NCBI GenBank assembly: GCA_022606425.2
Contig: JAHDVF020001325.1
Span: 2,046,001 to 2,110,000, forward strand
Direction: 5' to 3'
DNA from: Lepidostoma basale
Taxonomy: Eukaryota; Arthropoda; Insecta; Trichoptera; Lepidostomatidae
DNA: 64,000 bases
Shown here: in pieces, positions 1-10,737 of the stretch
Position numbering within the stretch: position 1 is the first letter of the stretch
How the letters are laid out: every line of letters begins with the position of its first letter
Notes under the pieces: generated by a model
Database searches by the model: none
What the model was told of the DNA's origin: nothing
Seen by the model: the letters and a program-made list of their open reading frames with translations, nothing else
Program-made: the position numbers and the translations under genes

Positions 1-29
1 TCGAATTGTTTTTCTTCCTCGTCTTGATC

Positions 30-222
30 TAGGTCGTATTCATTATTTTGTTCATAACACCATCATTTGCACCGCATGCACTTCTTATATTTTCATTCGA
101 CACTATCATACACAGAGTATATACACATTCGTCTAAGAGATCTCATTTCTACTACATTTATTCTACTTTCATCCTTCTTTTGCCAGTTCCATGCTTCGTT
201 TCCATACATAAAAAGTTAAATC
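30..222 (-). mobile_element. Family A LINE, internal fragment
   Basis: Read on the minus strand, this matches the segment upstream of the family A C-terminus, running from a degenerate MYGNEAW-type motif (200-215) through the equivalent of VEMRSLRRMC near 140-160. The copy is degenerate, with several stops, and lacks the 3' end. It is identified by alignment by eye with the better copy at 17415-17987. Confidence 0.7.
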
Positions 223-617
223 AAGATTATATAACAATGGTAAGATTTGATGAAATGAAACGTCTCTTTTAAGCTGTAATCAAATAGTTCCCTATTAAAT
301 AGTAGACCAAAATAATTTACCTTACAATCGACGCCCCTGTAAGATTTGGAAATATATTTCGAGGTTGATTAGATTATTCCATGGCTTCGCATCCCTGGAC
401 AAGCCGGTGCCGGCGGTATGGTATTATTAATATCGTGTGCCGTCATAGTTCATAATGCGCATCTCTTTTTTGGGTCAGTGGGAAAACAATGAGGCGAGAT
501 AGTTGACGTAATTAAACACCCAATAAGGAGGGACTAGCGGACTCTGCATAATGCGAGCTATTACCGAGAGTGAGAATCTGTCCATTCAATAACAACGGCG
601 CAGCGCTTATTTTTGCG
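223..617. other. No gene recognised
   Basis: AT-rich non-coding sequence with a somewhat GC-richer stretch near 360-420. No ORF, TSD or repeat relationship was seen. Confidence 0.5.
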
Positions 618-1435
618 ACTAACTAACCATTACGCCGTTTCCCGGAGGGGTAGGCAGAGAGGATGGATCATCACATTGTTCTATCCTGACATAACTCTCG
701 CGCCTCTTCAAATCAAATCAAATCAAATCATTTTATTAACTCAAAAGACATTACAAACAGGAAAATGTTTAAGGCATCTATTAAGTACAGGTAAAATATT
801 ATAAAAATACAACAAAGTACCAGGAACGCATTAGAGATGGTTCGACATTAGGAAGACAAAATACTTTCTAAAGTCAAGAGTATTTGTCCCTCGAACGTAC
901 CTTCACTAATATAAAAGACGTCGATCTCCGAGGAGACCGCGTTCATCAGACTAATTGCTCTTCCCACCGGTGTCACCAGAGGCAGATTGGTTCTCTTCTA
1001 CATTCATACATCGTGACATGCACGCTCGTCAATTGTTCCTACTTCGAACATGGCCGCCATTCAGTAATTGATTAATTTGGTCATGCCATGTCTTCCTCGG
1101 CCTTCCTCGACTTCTTTTTCCATTCACGCTACTTATATATATCTTTTTAACCATTCTTCCCTCATCCATTCGTTCCATATGTCTAAACCATCTTAGTGGC
1201 CCTTTCTTGATTTTATTTATCACGCATTCATCTGCTTTACATTCCTTTCTTACTTCATCATTAGATATTCTATCATACATTGTTTTTCCGCACATCACAC
1301 CGGTGCACCATTTATTTTGTTTCCAGCTCCAACCCTTCTTCCGATATCTTTCTCCATTTTTTCATCTCTTTTAAACATGCTTCCCAGGTAGACAAATTCG
1401 GTCACTTGCTCTAATTTCTCACCGTTCACACTTAT
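618..1435 (-). mobile_element. Family A LINE 3' end, interrupted by family K
   Basis: On the minus strand it reads a reverse-transcriptase thumb region with the motifs VNGEKLEQVTEFVYLGS (about 1355-1435), a KSRGRPRKTWHDQ-type C-terminus (1075-1130) and the family's 3' end with a CTAA tail at 618-627. An 89-residue open stretch (1029-1298) carries GPLRWFRHMERMDE and SRGRPRKTWHDQINQ. A family K fragment splits it at 704-998. Long reading frames are broken, so it is inactive. Confidence 0.85.
704..998 (-). mobile_element. Family K LINE tail inserted in family A
   Basis: The minus strand reads a peptide like NLPLVTPVGRAISLMN, then a 3' UTR ending in a GATTT repeat (706-730). The hexamer CTCTTC flanks the insert at 704-709 and 993-998 and is probably the TSD. 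Related copies are at 17057-17300, 36020-36305 and 60595-60670. The LINE identity is inferred from the repeat tail and its consistent 3' end. Confidence 0.65.
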
Positions 1436-1457
1436 GTCACAATCATAAATCTTATAA

Positions 1458-1545
1458 AAAATAAACAGTCGGAATAATAATATTAAAATATAATTTTATG
1501 AAAAATTAACAGTCGGAATTATAATATCAAAATATTTTATGAAAT
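1458..1545. repeat. Two-copy direct repeat, about 46 bp unit
   Basis: Two AT-rich copies of a unit containing AACAGTCGGAAT lie in tandem, diverged by several substitutions. No coding content. Confidence 0.6.
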
Positions 1546-1672
1546 TATTGTATTTTCAAAATACTTTTTTTTAGAAATTTCTACACTACTAAAGGGCGTG
1601 TTTGGCCCGAAACATATGTGTATAAAGTGCAAAAAATATAACGTATTTTTTTTTAAAGATTATCATCGAGGA

Positions 1673-1803
1673 TTTATATCAATGATATTAGAATTTATTT
1701 TATATTCTTCCATGAAGAAGGAATCTGGTCATGTCCAGGCTAGGACCCTAGTCCCCTGGATCAGGAGCCAAGCGTTCTATCTCCTAGACCACCACCACCA
1801 ATT
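1673..1803 (-). mobile_element. SINE2, tRNA-derived, minus strand
   Basis: The reverse complement carries an A-box-like TGGTCTAGG and a B-box-like region in a tRNA-shaped head, followed by a GAAGAAGGAATC-type body. Copies share the motif GAAGAAGGAATCTGG at 19265-19279 and, diverged, at 60395. The B box is degraded here. RNA polymerase III origin is inferred from the box order. Confidence 0.7.
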
Positions 1804-2045
1804 TATTTTTTTTAATTCAAATTTGAATCCATAACACAAAGTGATGGCGAAAATAGATGGAATAAAAACAATTTACATTTTAGTACATATGAGCACTGAT
1901 ACTTCGTGAATTATTTTATTTTAAAGTTTTTCCATTATGAAAAAAGTTTATTTAAAAAATATGTATTGTAATATTAACACACTTAATTAGTTTTTACATC
2001 TTTTATTTTGTTAAAAACCAACCAATTTTGTTCCCTCAAATACAC
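1804..2045. other. No gene recognised
   Basis: AT-rich, with homopolymer runs. Nothing supportable. Confidence 0.5.
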
Positions 2046-2175
2046 TTCTGTAACCCTGACGAAGCTCCGGCGGGAGCGAAACCGGTTAGTTTTAACAAAT
2101 AAATAAAGTGGTGTAAATATTTATAAAAGTGTGTTAACGCACAACAAATTAAGTGCTTCATACGAAAGTGTAGTA
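2046..2175 (+). repeat. Dispersed repeat with hammerhead-like hairpin
   Basis: It contains CTGACGA (2056-2062), a 5-bp stem GCTCC/GGAGC (2064-2068 and 2073-2077), then GAAA (2078-2081) overlapping the palindrome ACCGGT. A decayed sister copy lies at 31455-31590, sharing AACCGGTTA and the downstream 'AAGTGCTTyAyACGAAAG' block. The arrangement resembles the hammerhead core but has one extra A before stem II. Confidence 0.6.
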
Positions 2176-2756
2176 TGTTTTTTCCTATGATAGCATTCAC
2201 TTTTGGATACAGGTTCGATGCTAACATAGTATTTATATAAGTCTTGAAATTTTACTTAAGACATAATGGCTCTTAGGTACAAATTTATCATCCAGGAAGG
2301 ATATCGCATTCGTATGTAATTACCCTATTTATGTGTCAGAATTTTTATTATATAATTTACTTATAATAAAACCCATAGGACGAACACACAATGGAATAAA
2401 AAATCGTTTTCTATGAAAAGATCCCATTATTTCAGTCAGTGGGCACATTACGGAAGAAATTGTATGTATTATGCGTGGGCTTAACAATAAAATCTGCACA
2501 ATTGATTCTACGTTGAATCAATCAGATTGCTTGATTAATGGTTTCATTGACTGACCAACCGCCCCGGGCCACATCTCAACAATAGGTGGCGCTCATTTGT
2601 CACCCCCTTTCAAAAATCAAATGCATTTTCGCCAATAAGCAAATTCAAATAGAATTCGAACGCGTGCCATATTATTATTTATTTATTTATGGGGCAATAT
2701 GAATCTGGCGATTTGATCAAATATGTCCATAGATAAAAAAAAACGGTGTTCAAAAA
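2176..2756. other. No gene recognised
   Basis: AT-rich sequence; 2500-2620 is less AT-rich and has no ORF. No repeat match seen inside the window. Confidence 0.5.
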
Positions 2757-3215
2757 CATCAACAAACCATCACGCCGTTTCTCCGCAGGGGTAGGCAGAG
2801 AGAATGGACCGCCAAACTACTCTATCTTGACATAACTCTCTAGATTCCTCTACATTCATACAGCGAGTCATACATTTGATTAATTTGGTCATGCCATGTT
2901 TTCCTCGGTCTGCCTCGACTACGTACTCCATTTACATCATTAATTTATACTTTTTTAACCATTCTTTCTTCACCCATGCACTCCATATGTCTGAACCAAC
3001 GCAGCGATCCTTTCATAATTTTGTTCATAATACCTTCTTCGGCTCTACATTCCTTTCTTATAGCATTTGAGATTCTGTCGTAAATCGTTCTAACATACGT
3101 CTAATGGATCTCATTTCTACCGCATTCATTCTGTTCTCATCCTTTTTCTGCCAGTTTCATGCTTCGCTTCCATACATTAGGGTTGGGACCAGAACTTCAT
3201 TGTAAACGGTGTAAC
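2757..3215 (-). mobile_element. Family A LINE 3' end
   Basis: Minus-strand copy with the terminal CATCACGCCGTTT block at its 3' end (2768-2780), the WHDQ segment (2885-2905), the GSLRWF-type segment near 3000 and a NxSETWNW-like segment at 3150-3180. It has stops and small deletions, including loss of part of the segment after WHDQINQ. Confidence 0.85.
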
Positions 3216-3226
3216 TTGAAATATAC

Positions 3227-3255
3227 TAAACACACACACACACACACACGGACAC

Positions 3256-3300
<45 letters not shown>
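3227..3300. repeat. CA/TG microsatellite
   Basis: An interrupted dinucleotide array of CA units, about 70 bp, immediately beyond the 5' break of the family A fragment. Confidence 0.95.
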
Positions 3301-3302
<2 letters not shown>

Positions 3303-3404
3303 GGAATTTATAGATAAATTTGAAGTTCCACAAAATAATAATTGTAGTAAATTTTTTTATGGATTAAAATTCTGTTGTTTACACATTTGTATTTATTTTT
3401 CTCA

Positions 3405-3600
3405 AAGTATTTCGAAGGTCTTACATCTACCGGAGAACGATAAAACTGTGTTAACGTCTTAAGTTTATAAAACCTTCACATCGGGAGAACGAAACACTTT
3501 CACCATTAGCAGACCGATATAAATAGTGCTGACGCCTTAAGTTTATCAAAAAAAAAATTATAGTACCGCCTTAAGTTTATCAAAAAAAAATAATTATAGT
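3405..3600 (-). repeat. Dispersed repeat with internal duplication
   Basis: The block with TTCGAAGGT and GGGAGAACGA resembles repeats at 7775-8010 and 11905-12125. At 3530-3598 a unit of about 40 bp containing CCTTAAGTTTATC followed by an A run and ATTATAGT is present twice in tandem. Confidence 0.5.
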
Positions 3601-4317
3601 CCATTTCTGTTCTTGTAAAATTAAGAGGTATCTTTAAACGAAACAGTTTTTTTATGAAGTAAATAAATGTATAATATTATATTAAATATTATTTACTGTA
3701 TTTTTATTTACATGAATAAAAAGTGCTATTTATTTAATTCGATCAAATTTCAAATATATAATAAAATTAATTATTAACTGATGCAGCAATCAATACGTAT
3801 CTAAAGCATAAAACTGTGTTAATTGATTTTTCATACATCATTTATAGGTGCATTTGCAATTCATTTCATCGTTCTGATTCCAAAGAGGTATAAATCTAGA
3901 ACAATAGTTCGTTTATACTCGCATAATCAACTAGTACATTTTGAATTTTAAATTTCAGCAACAAATCGTGCATCCATTGAAAATTAAAAAAAATCGAATT
4001 CGGAACGCCCAATTCCAGAGATGCATTCAAATTTCATTTGACCGTCACCGGTCTAGAAAGCTAACTTTATTCAAAAACAAATAAATTGTATTATATGTAG
4101 AATATGATTGCCTTATGCAAAAATATGCACGATTGTTTTTATTCCATCCCACTGTTAAAACAAGCTTTGTGATTTAAAATATACAAAATTGGACAAAATA
4201 TTTATTTGGCAAAAAAAAGGTATATTTAGTGTTCACAAAAGAAAATAATTCTTTGAAATTAAAAAATATATTTAATATGTTTCTGTTTTTGTTCTTGTTA
4301 CAAATAATTTAGAATAT
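3601..4317. other. No gene recognised
   Basis: AT-rich sequence without ORFs or matched repeats. Confidence 0.5.
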
Positions 4318-4504
4318 AACTAACTAACTGACTAAGTAACCATCACGCCGTCTCTCCGAAAGGGTAGGCAGAAATAATGGACTGTCACTCCGATGCGACA
4401 CTCCATCCTTCTCTTTTCGCCCCGCGGAAGACGCGGTGTGATGGGTTGCGAACTTCATCGCCACCAATAGGCATTACCGCGCACACTTCGATCGTCCAAC
4501 ATCC
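4318..4504 (-). mobile_element. LINE tail variant (A-type 3' end)
   Basis: It begins with the CTAA-like tail and CATCACGCCGT block of family A, but upstream has a different sequence including GACGCGGTGTGATGGGTTG. The same variant occurs at 44498-44655. This suggests a second family or a subfamily with its own 3' UTR sharing the A-type terminus. Confidence 0.65.
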
Positions 4505-5598
4505 GCAAAAAAATCTTAAACAAATAATATAAAGTACAATGATATAAAATAAAATAACAAAATAAAAATAATTTAACACAAAATGTTCTTTTTAGATGGT
4601 GCACATATTGTCCATTTAATTTATGTTCCACGTATCCACAGATTTTTTTTTAAATTAGCAGTAATAAGGTACTTTAAACAAACCAACACCAGCAAGAACT
4701 TTAAAATAATATTGAAGAAATTATTCAAATTGTCATTGGAACAAATAAAAAAAATATTTTTACACTTCAATTGTTAGAATATAACATATTCATGAAAAAA
4801 AAATACTATTTAAACCAAAATATAAATAATTATTAATACGCATACGTAAAACAATATTGGCAACCACTATCGCAACATTGCCGTATTAGTAGGTACCTCA
4901 CGCGATTCGGTTCGGGGTTCAAATTTAATTTAGATTCAACCCCGTTCCAAATTTGAATGCAATAGTCCACGCGGCGCACGCGCATTGTCCGCACAATCAT
5001 TGTGGGCCACGCGGTTTATTGTGCATTATTATTGCATTCGAGTGTTTGTTGGATTTTATTAAGTCGTATATTTGATATTTCTGTTCAATGGAGAGGACCG
5101 CAGTTGATTAGACGTATTGTTGACCGAGGTTTGGGCGTCCTAATGACTGTGTGCAATTTTCTACAGGGATCTCAAACATTTACATTGCACCGGATACATA
5201 TATTTTACTATTACATTAATTAACATTGTTTAACGCGAGGGTTAAGCTCTTTATAACTGTTATATAGGTTGAAATCAATTGAAACATCACAGTGATTGCA
5301 AAAAGTATCTACAATAAAAAAAATATTTCTTGGTAATCATGTTAGCAAACTATCTAGTTTATTGATTGGTTCGTTTGAAATAGCAGATAAAATGTATTGT
5401 GTATGTTAAAATAATAATACCCTACATAATTTTAGATTTAGAAGAGTTTTCCTATCTATCCTAGTATGTAAATTTATTATCACAACTTTCCTAGCATTTA
5501 TTATAATTTTAATTATATCATCATGTTGTGATAAGTTTCTTACCAATGTAAGCATAAGATTATTAACAAATAATAACAAACCGCCATGTTACTACCAA
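4505..5598. other. No gene; GC-richer patch 4890-5040
   Basis: Mostly AT-rich. The patch at 4890-5040 holds CpG-rich words, with CCACGCGG twice (4969 and 5006), and an imperfect inverted repeat around TTCAAATTT/AAATTTGAA. It is not translatable as a convincing exon. A conserved regulatory segment is possible but unsupported. Confidence 0.4.
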
Positions 5599-5617
5599 TT
5601 CCACTAACATGCTATTT

Positions 5618-5664
5618 TATGTAGTTGTCACGATAAAGGCCATGTCTAGTGTGACAACTACAGT
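5618..5664. repeat. Short inverted repeat
   Basis: The 11-bp arms GTAGTTGTCAC and GTGACAACTAC are separated by about 20 bp, just upstream of SINE1. It may be a MITE remnant. Confidence 0.5.
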
Positions 5665-5747
5665 CCATAAACTTTTTTTGTCAAATTAATGTATACCATG
5701 TAAAAGTAAAACAAAAAAATAAAATAATGATGTACTTTTTATAACCA

Positions 5748-5976
5748 GACGACCTTCGTGGCCGAGTGGTAAGTGCTTTGACTGCCATATCGTAAGTTCC
5801 GAGCTCATTTCCGGCGATGGCAGTGTGATTGTCACACTGTCTTTGGTCTGGTGAAGAATCTCGTGACAATAAAATAGCTATTGATTAGCTACCTATCAGA
5901 TGTCATGACAATGATAACTAGACCCTTTACATATATTTGGCTCGCGCTATAATGATGTAAAGAGCGATTTAACAAA
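5748..5976 (+). mobile_element. SINE1, tRNA-derived, full-length-like
   Basis: The head contains CTTCGTGGCCGAGTGG (a good A box, TGGCCGAGTGG) and a degraded B box (AGTTCCGAGCTC), followed by a conserved body with GTGATTGTCACACTGTCTTT and a tail of short AT-rich units. Copies: 56891-57160 (+), 48534-48712 (-) and 50250-50854 (-, interrupted). It is not a functional tRNA gene, because the acceptor pairing is poor and the body continues past the tRNA region. Confidence 0.85.
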
Positions 5977-6404
5977 ATAATTAAATAATGATATATGTCT
6001 TCTTTAAATAAATTCGTTAATGTATTGATTAATAATTTATTGTACTTTGTAAGATGATACAATTATATGGTTCATCCCACATACAATCAAACCAATTTTA
6101 CAATCTTCAGCATTGAATTTAAAACAGCAACGAATCTATAAATAAATATTCACACGACGTAAACATTATCTGTCAATTTTATCGATCCCACGGATGTTTA
6201 TCGCTTATGAAACACATGTTTTCTCTCATTCGTGGGTTCTTTAATAATTTTGATGTTTTATCCCAATAGAATTAATTATTTCGGACTATCTATGAACCCG
6301 CGAGTCATTTTTTGAATCTCATTTGCCATTACAATTCGGTTCCAGCAAATTTTATTCCTAATAGTTGTTTTATTTGTATCCTTTACCTATTTTAAATTAA
6401 TTAA
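5977..6404. other. No gene recognised
   Basis: AT-rich sequence without ORFs or matched repeats. Confidence 0.5.
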
Positions 6405-6575
6405 CTAACCAACATGCCGTCTCACTGAATGGGAAGGCAGAAAGAATACGTACTGTTCATTCCTGGCATACTTTTCTTCCATTCTCAACATTCATTCATC
6501 GCGTCGTGCACACACGTCGATTTGATCGTGCCACGTTTTCTAGTTTTTCTTGTTTCGTTTACATGTAACTAATTT
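6405..6575 (-). mobile_element. Family A LINE 3' end, degenerate
   Basis: The CTAA tail and a decayed CATGCCGTCTCACTGAAT block (6411-6430) are followed by diverged C-terminal codons up to the GSRNxxNVN region. Strongly mutated. Confidence 0.65.
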
Positions 6576-6959
6576 ATATGTATGTATAGCATAGTTATCG
6601 AGTAAATTTTAATAAATATTCGGGGTGGCGCTAAACGACATTTATAGTTTAAATTCTTCGAAAAAAAAAATTATTTAATTTTTTAAAATGGCAATTTCTA
6701 TATAAAAATATCCCCTATTCGTATGCTGTACGTAAAGAAATATATTATTTACTCTAAACCAATAATATTATTATATATCAAATCAAACCATAAAGATCGT
6801 TTTGTGCCACCTTCAATCGCACAGAACTAAAATTATATTCTAATGTGAAAATTTATTGTGTTTTCGTATATTCTTGGATACAGCTAAAACTCGAAAAATA
6901 TTACTTATTGCATATCTAAGAATAAATTAAATGGGTTAAGTTATATAATAGAACAACTA
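6576..6959. other. No gene recognised
   Basis: AT-rich; nothing recognised. Confidence 0.5.
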
Positions 6960-7322
6960 AGAACCGAAGAACTAAGAACTATGAACCTTCTTAGAGTAGC
7001 AGAAATGCGAACCCTACGCTCCATCGCAGGCAAAACCCTCAGAGATCGGATCAGAAATGAAACGATAAGGTCTATCTGTGGTGTTGAAGACATAGTGAGA
7101 TGGGGAAGAAGCAGAAGGCGCTTTTGGAGAGACCACGTGGACCGCATGGAGAATACAAGAATCGCAAAAAATGTTAAAGATGAAAACCCAAGCAGCAAGA
7201 GATTACCAGGAAGACTGCCGAAGAGATGGAGAGATGGCTGGACATCATCATCCCAGGACAGCCCACCGTCACAAACAGGTCATACGACCTAAACTAAGAG
7301 GAAGAAGAAAAAAAAGAAGAAG
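6960..7322 (+). mobile_element. Family B LINE C-terminal end
   Basis: Plus-strand open segment of about 100 residues reading VAEMRTLRSIAGKTLRDRIR, ICGVEDIVRWGRSRRRFWRD, HVDRMENTRIA and LPGRLPKRWRDGW, then a GAA-rich tail. Family B is the C-terminal end of an RTE-like LINE polyprotein, downstream of the RT domain. Catalytic RT motifs are absent because the copy is 5'-truncated. Other copies: 15380-15715, 20525-20870, 22885-23060, 29840-30155, 43527-43745 and 53718-53958. Confidence 0.85.
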
Positions 7323-7760
7323 TTACATCAATTCTGGAAGCGTTAAATAATATGATGTTTTTTGTTTACGCAGTTTATCTGCATGCAGTTTTGTTTCCGC
7401 CCCCCAATGGTTGGCAATGGGCGCGATTCACCGCTCCAGCGCCAGTCAAGGGTCATCTGTCAGCCCTGAGTGACTGGCGGTGATTATTGTCATACAAATG
7501 CGGCAGTTCGCCGCGAGAACTGGTTCGGGCGCGTCATAATCGCCCAGAAAGGAATTAACCGAATTACTCGACCGGTTATTCCAGATGCACCATCCTCGGG
7601 ATAAATGTAATTATCGGAGCTTCACTAGAAAAAAATGAAGTCAGATAAATTATCAAAACGCACCTCCAATTCAGATAAATATTTATTTTTATGTTTAAAA
7701 ATAAATACGAGTACATTAATCATGTTTTTATCTTTGTATATTTTATAACCAAAAAGATTT
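7323..7760. other. No gene; GC-richer block 7385-7600
   Basis: The block at 7385-7600 is distinctly GC-rich for this window, with short words repeated in inverted form (TCGCCGCGAGAAC, CGCCCAGAAAGG). It has no long ORF and no repeat match within the window. It could be a conserved intronic element or an unrecognised transposon. Confidence 0.4.
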
Positions 7761-7764
7761 TAAA

Positions 7765-8010
7765 TTAACTTAAGGCTACCTTACCGTTAACAGTGTGGGA
7801 TTCCATTTTTTATGAATTAATGCACTGTTTTCCACTTTTTAGTTTCTTAATTTCCACATGTTTCGAAGGTTTCGCACCTTCATTATCAGGAGAATGATGT
7901 AAACTCCAGAATGTTACTATCGTTCTCCCGATGCTGAAGGTGTCATCTTCTTCTCCGATCTTCTCTTCGAAACATGTCAAGAAAAATAAACTTAAAAGTG
8001 AAAAAAGCAT
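7765..8010 (-). repeat. Dispersed repeat with GAAGGTGCGAAACC hairpin
   Basis: The plus strand shows GTTAACAGTGTGGGATTCC, then TTTCGAAGGTTTCGCACCTTCATTATCAG in segments. On the minus strand this is CTGATAATGAAGGTGCGAAACC, a stem followed by GAAACC. Related words recur at 11905-12125, 31735-31765, 23690-23720 and 28930-28960. Confidence 0.55.
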
Positions 8011-8246
8011 TATTCTAATTTATAAAAAAATGCTTATCATTATTTGATTGTCGTTAATCACACAATTGTCGTTTGAGTAATTACGAGTAATTGTTAGTGA
8101 TTTTGGAATAGATTTTAACGAATTTAAATGTTTCAAAATTCATTAAAGAATAATCTGTCAAATTGTGTAGTGAATACGTTGATATTCTCTTATATTTTAG
8201 GACAACTTGTAATGTATATTAATAATTTATTAAATATTCTTTGTAT

Positions 8247-8405
8247 GCCATCGATCCACTGCTGGACAAGGATTCTTTCATTATTTTCCAGTACTTTATT
8301 TCTTAGACCTTTAAAATCCAGCCTCTCCCGGCGACAGTCATCAGTGCATCTTTTCAGAAGGCGACCTGATTGCGTATTTCACTGTCTAGATCATCCACAA
8401 GATGG
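8247..8405 (-). mobile_element. Family E-like LINE end, degenerate
   Basis: Starts with CCACTGCTGGACAAGG, the complement of the VQQW-type terminus typical of family E. Upstream codons are too decayed for a clear peptide. Confidence 0.45.
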
Positions 8406-9225
8406 ACACCCAAAGAACTAACTAAATACATATCTGTAAACGGTGTCTTGTTCTGCAGATTATTATAGAAAAATGTACATTAACCTTTCATAAATGTTAT
8501 TACAAAACAACACCATTTTTGGCGCTAAGTAAAAACGATTTCACCCAAAAAAACAGTCATGGCTTGATCATTACTTTGAAGATGATAAAAAATGCTTCAA
8601 TTACTTGTATGCAAAAAGTACCAAAAATTCCATCATTCTTCTGTGAGTCGGTATTCAAACCGAGGCGAGACGACTGCCATTTTAATTATCGAATGCAATA
8701 GCGTTGAGTGATTCGTCATGCCGTTCAGGTATATATTTTTTATAACGATTAATAATGTTTTTTTTCCTAGCGCGATGCCGCTTTCATTAATCACTTCTTT
8801 GCTACCGTAATTGGAGTATTGTATCGTTTTTATCTCACCTCTTTTGTAATTAATACTGACGATGTTTTTTTTTTCATATCTGTCTGACCTGAAAATAATG
8901 CATAATATTTATGAGACACGTATGTGAACACACATATTTTGTTTTGCTTTAATGTTTTGTATTGCATATACTCACTATCGACAAACACATACTCGTATAC
9001 TGTAAATTCAAAATAGCTTTAAAATAAATTATAGTAAATACGAAATACATCTTACTGTTATGACAAAAAAACCCTAGGTTTTAGAAAATCATAATACATA
9101 CTATACATATAATATATATTCGAATCATTTTGCTTATTTAAATATTGAAGATGTGGTTTTTGGAATAGATAAGTCGTGGATTTAGTTTTAACAAAATCTT
9201 TTTTCAATAGCAGTTTTGAATACAA
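8406..9225. other. No gene recognised
   Basis: AT-rich; a 60-codon open frame at 8519-8701 has no recognisable domain and looks random. Confidence 0.5.
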
Positions 9226-9335
9226 AGAATCTGATCATGGGGACTTGGGAAAAGCTTGAATACGCTCCGATTCCTTCTTCATAATGATGAGCTTTTTCTG
9301 CTCATATTGGAGATTGAATAATAATGGTTAGGGTA
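9226..9335 (+). mobile_element. SINE2 3' part
   Basis: Contains the complement of the GAAGAAGGAATC block and the 'CTGCTCATATTG...TAATGG' tail seen in SINE2 copies. The tRNA-like head is truncated or decayed. Confidence 0.55.
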
Positions 9336-9920
9336 TTTTTTTTTAATTAATAGCAAAAATCCTTCAATGTGTAATATTAAAAAATGTTTGGTCATTTTTA
9401 CTTACAATATGTATTATTTTTCTTGTCTTTATTTCTACGGCAAGAAAAATATTAAAAAAAAATAATATTATAAACTAAAAAGTTTTATAAAAATGTAATA
9501 TCTCAGACATCACAATGCAATATCAATGATGGCATCCTTTTCTGAAAATGTTCTGTATCTAAAAATATGTAGTCCACATAGTTTTTATGATCTTCATTTT
9601 CAAATGTAAATAGTTTAATATTATATTAAAAAGTAAGTTAACTTTGAAAATCTAATCATTGGACACCACACATATTTAGTCATTACGTTCGTAATTTGAA
9701 ATCCATTTTTTTTAAATACCACTTTGTTTTTGAATTTAAATATGATATCGATGAAAAAGTCAAATCCTAAAGTCAAAGTGTTTTACCAGACGATAGAGGT
9801 CAAAAAAATATATCACTAACATAACTTATATAAAACCGTGTATTTTGCCAGCAAACGGATGAAATGTGATCATTGATTTTTTGCGTTCTATTTTTTAACT
9901 TTTGTTTTTTGTTTTTGCAG
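9336..9920. other. Intron upstream of the GoLoco exon
   Basis: AT-rich sequence ending in a long polypyrimidine tract (9885-9917) and the acceptor TTTTTGCAG at 9912-9920. No other feature seen. Confidence 0.6.
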
Positions 9921-10080
9921 ACGCCAGCACATGACGGCGGCGTGGGGCGGGGCCGCAGGCGGCGGCACCCCAGCCGCCCCGGAGCGCCGCGCGCCCAACG
10001 AGCTCTTCGAGCTCCTCGAAAGGGTGCAGTGCTCCCGCCTGGACGACCAGCGCTGCGTGTTACCACCCTACTTCTCCCAG
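9921..10080 (+). CDS. GoLoco-motif exon of a Rap1GAP-like protein
   Basis: A GC-rich exon between an acceptor (TTTTTGCAG) and a donor (GTAAAG). The open frame ends in phase 0 with peptide ...PNELFELLERVQCSRLDDQRCVLPPYFSQ in segments: LFELLERVQ, then SRLDDQRC, then PPYFSQ. This fits the GoLoco consensus, including the DQR triad that contacts the nucleotide of GDP-bound Galpha-i. The pattern LFE..E..Q.SR.D.QRC..PP also fits the GoLoco of vertebrate Rap1GAP, a cytosolic GTPase activator for Rap1. An ATG at 9931 starts a 50-residue segment (Ala/Gly/Pro-rich, then GoLoco), but three in-frame codons precede it (R-Q-H), so the exon may be internal or the first coding exon. The -3 base is C, a weak start context. 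Pins or another single-GoLoco protein is possible; the RapGAP catalytic domain is not visible here. I assign GoLoco with high and Rap1GAP with moderate confidence. Confidence 0.85.
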
Positions 10081-10204
10081 GTAAAGAATCTAAATCAATA
10101 AATAAGCACTTTCTGAACAATATGATTATTTTTTGTTTATTGATTAAAATTCTTATGTCTTGAAAAGTATTTGCCAATTGATATAAATTTCTTGATTCTA
10201 TTCT

Positions 10205-10400
10205 TTTTCTTCTTCGTTTCCTTATTACTGAGGGTCGTGATCCATGGCTAAAACAAAACGTCTCCAATCCTCTCTGTTCTCTGTAGCCCGCATCGTCGAG
10301 TAGAGGTTTCCCCCAGTCATCTCCTTAATCTGGTCACACCACGGCGCAGGAGATCTGCCTCTACTTCTTTTGCCTGGAACACTTCCTGTGACAATATATT
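10205..10400 (-). mobile_element. Family G LINE C-terminal end
   Basis: The minus strand reads VPGKRSRGRSPAPWCDQIKE, then ATENREDWRRFVLAMDHDPQ and a stop. It has the same layout as other LINE C-termini here (basic RGR segment, W-x-D-Q-I, then ...NREDWRR). 5'-truncated; only the C-terminal end of a LINE polyprotein remains. Confidence 0.75.
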
Positions 10401-10489
10401 TTTTTTCCAGGTTAAGGTTAACCTAGTTAAATAGCCCATTGTTTTGGCCGAAACACAATGATACTTTAACATTATTAACAATTAAAATT

Positions 10490-10630
10490 CCCCCCTACAC
10501 GATGGTCGAACGATGCAAGGAAAATTGCTGATGATTGGATGCAGAAGGCGCAAGAAAGAAGTGTGTGGAGACGTGTGGGGGAGGCCTAAGTTCAGCAGTG
10601 GACGCATCGGCTAAGTAAGGCAAATAAAGT
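10490..10630 (+). mobile_element. Family E LINE C-terminal end
   Basis: Plus strand reads RWSNDARKIADDWMQKAQER, VWRRVGEA, then a stop where most copies read Y, then VQQW. It lies 410 bp after the GoLoco exon within the intron. Confidence 0.75.
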
Positions 10631-10687
10631 CAGAAAGCATACTATCACGAGAATTATTGATTTGTGTAGTTTTTGACTTAATTATTT

Positions 10688-10737
10688 AGGACTTGGACTT
10701 GGATCTTCTGGCTTACAGAGGTTCAGCTCATGTGGAG
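10688..10737 (-). mobile_element. Jockey LINE 3' terminus
   Basis: About 50 bp identical or nearly so to the 3' end of the Jockey element at 26260-28794 (GGACTTGGATCTTCTGGCTT). A very short 5'-truncated insertion. Confidence 0.85.

Noticed and set aside
5748..5825. Functional tRNA gene
   Set aside because: A and B boxes exist but the acceptor stem does not pair and the sequence continues into a SINE body repeated elsewhere.
9873..10163. 96-codon plus-strand frame overlapping the exon
   Set aside because: Different frame from the GoLoco reading, Arg/Pro-rich by composition, and starts in the intron.
9800..10267. 155-codon minus-strand frame across the GoLoco exon
   Set aside because: It is the antisense shadow of the GC-rich exon and extends into AT-rich intron on both sides; the plus strand has splice sites and a recognised motif.
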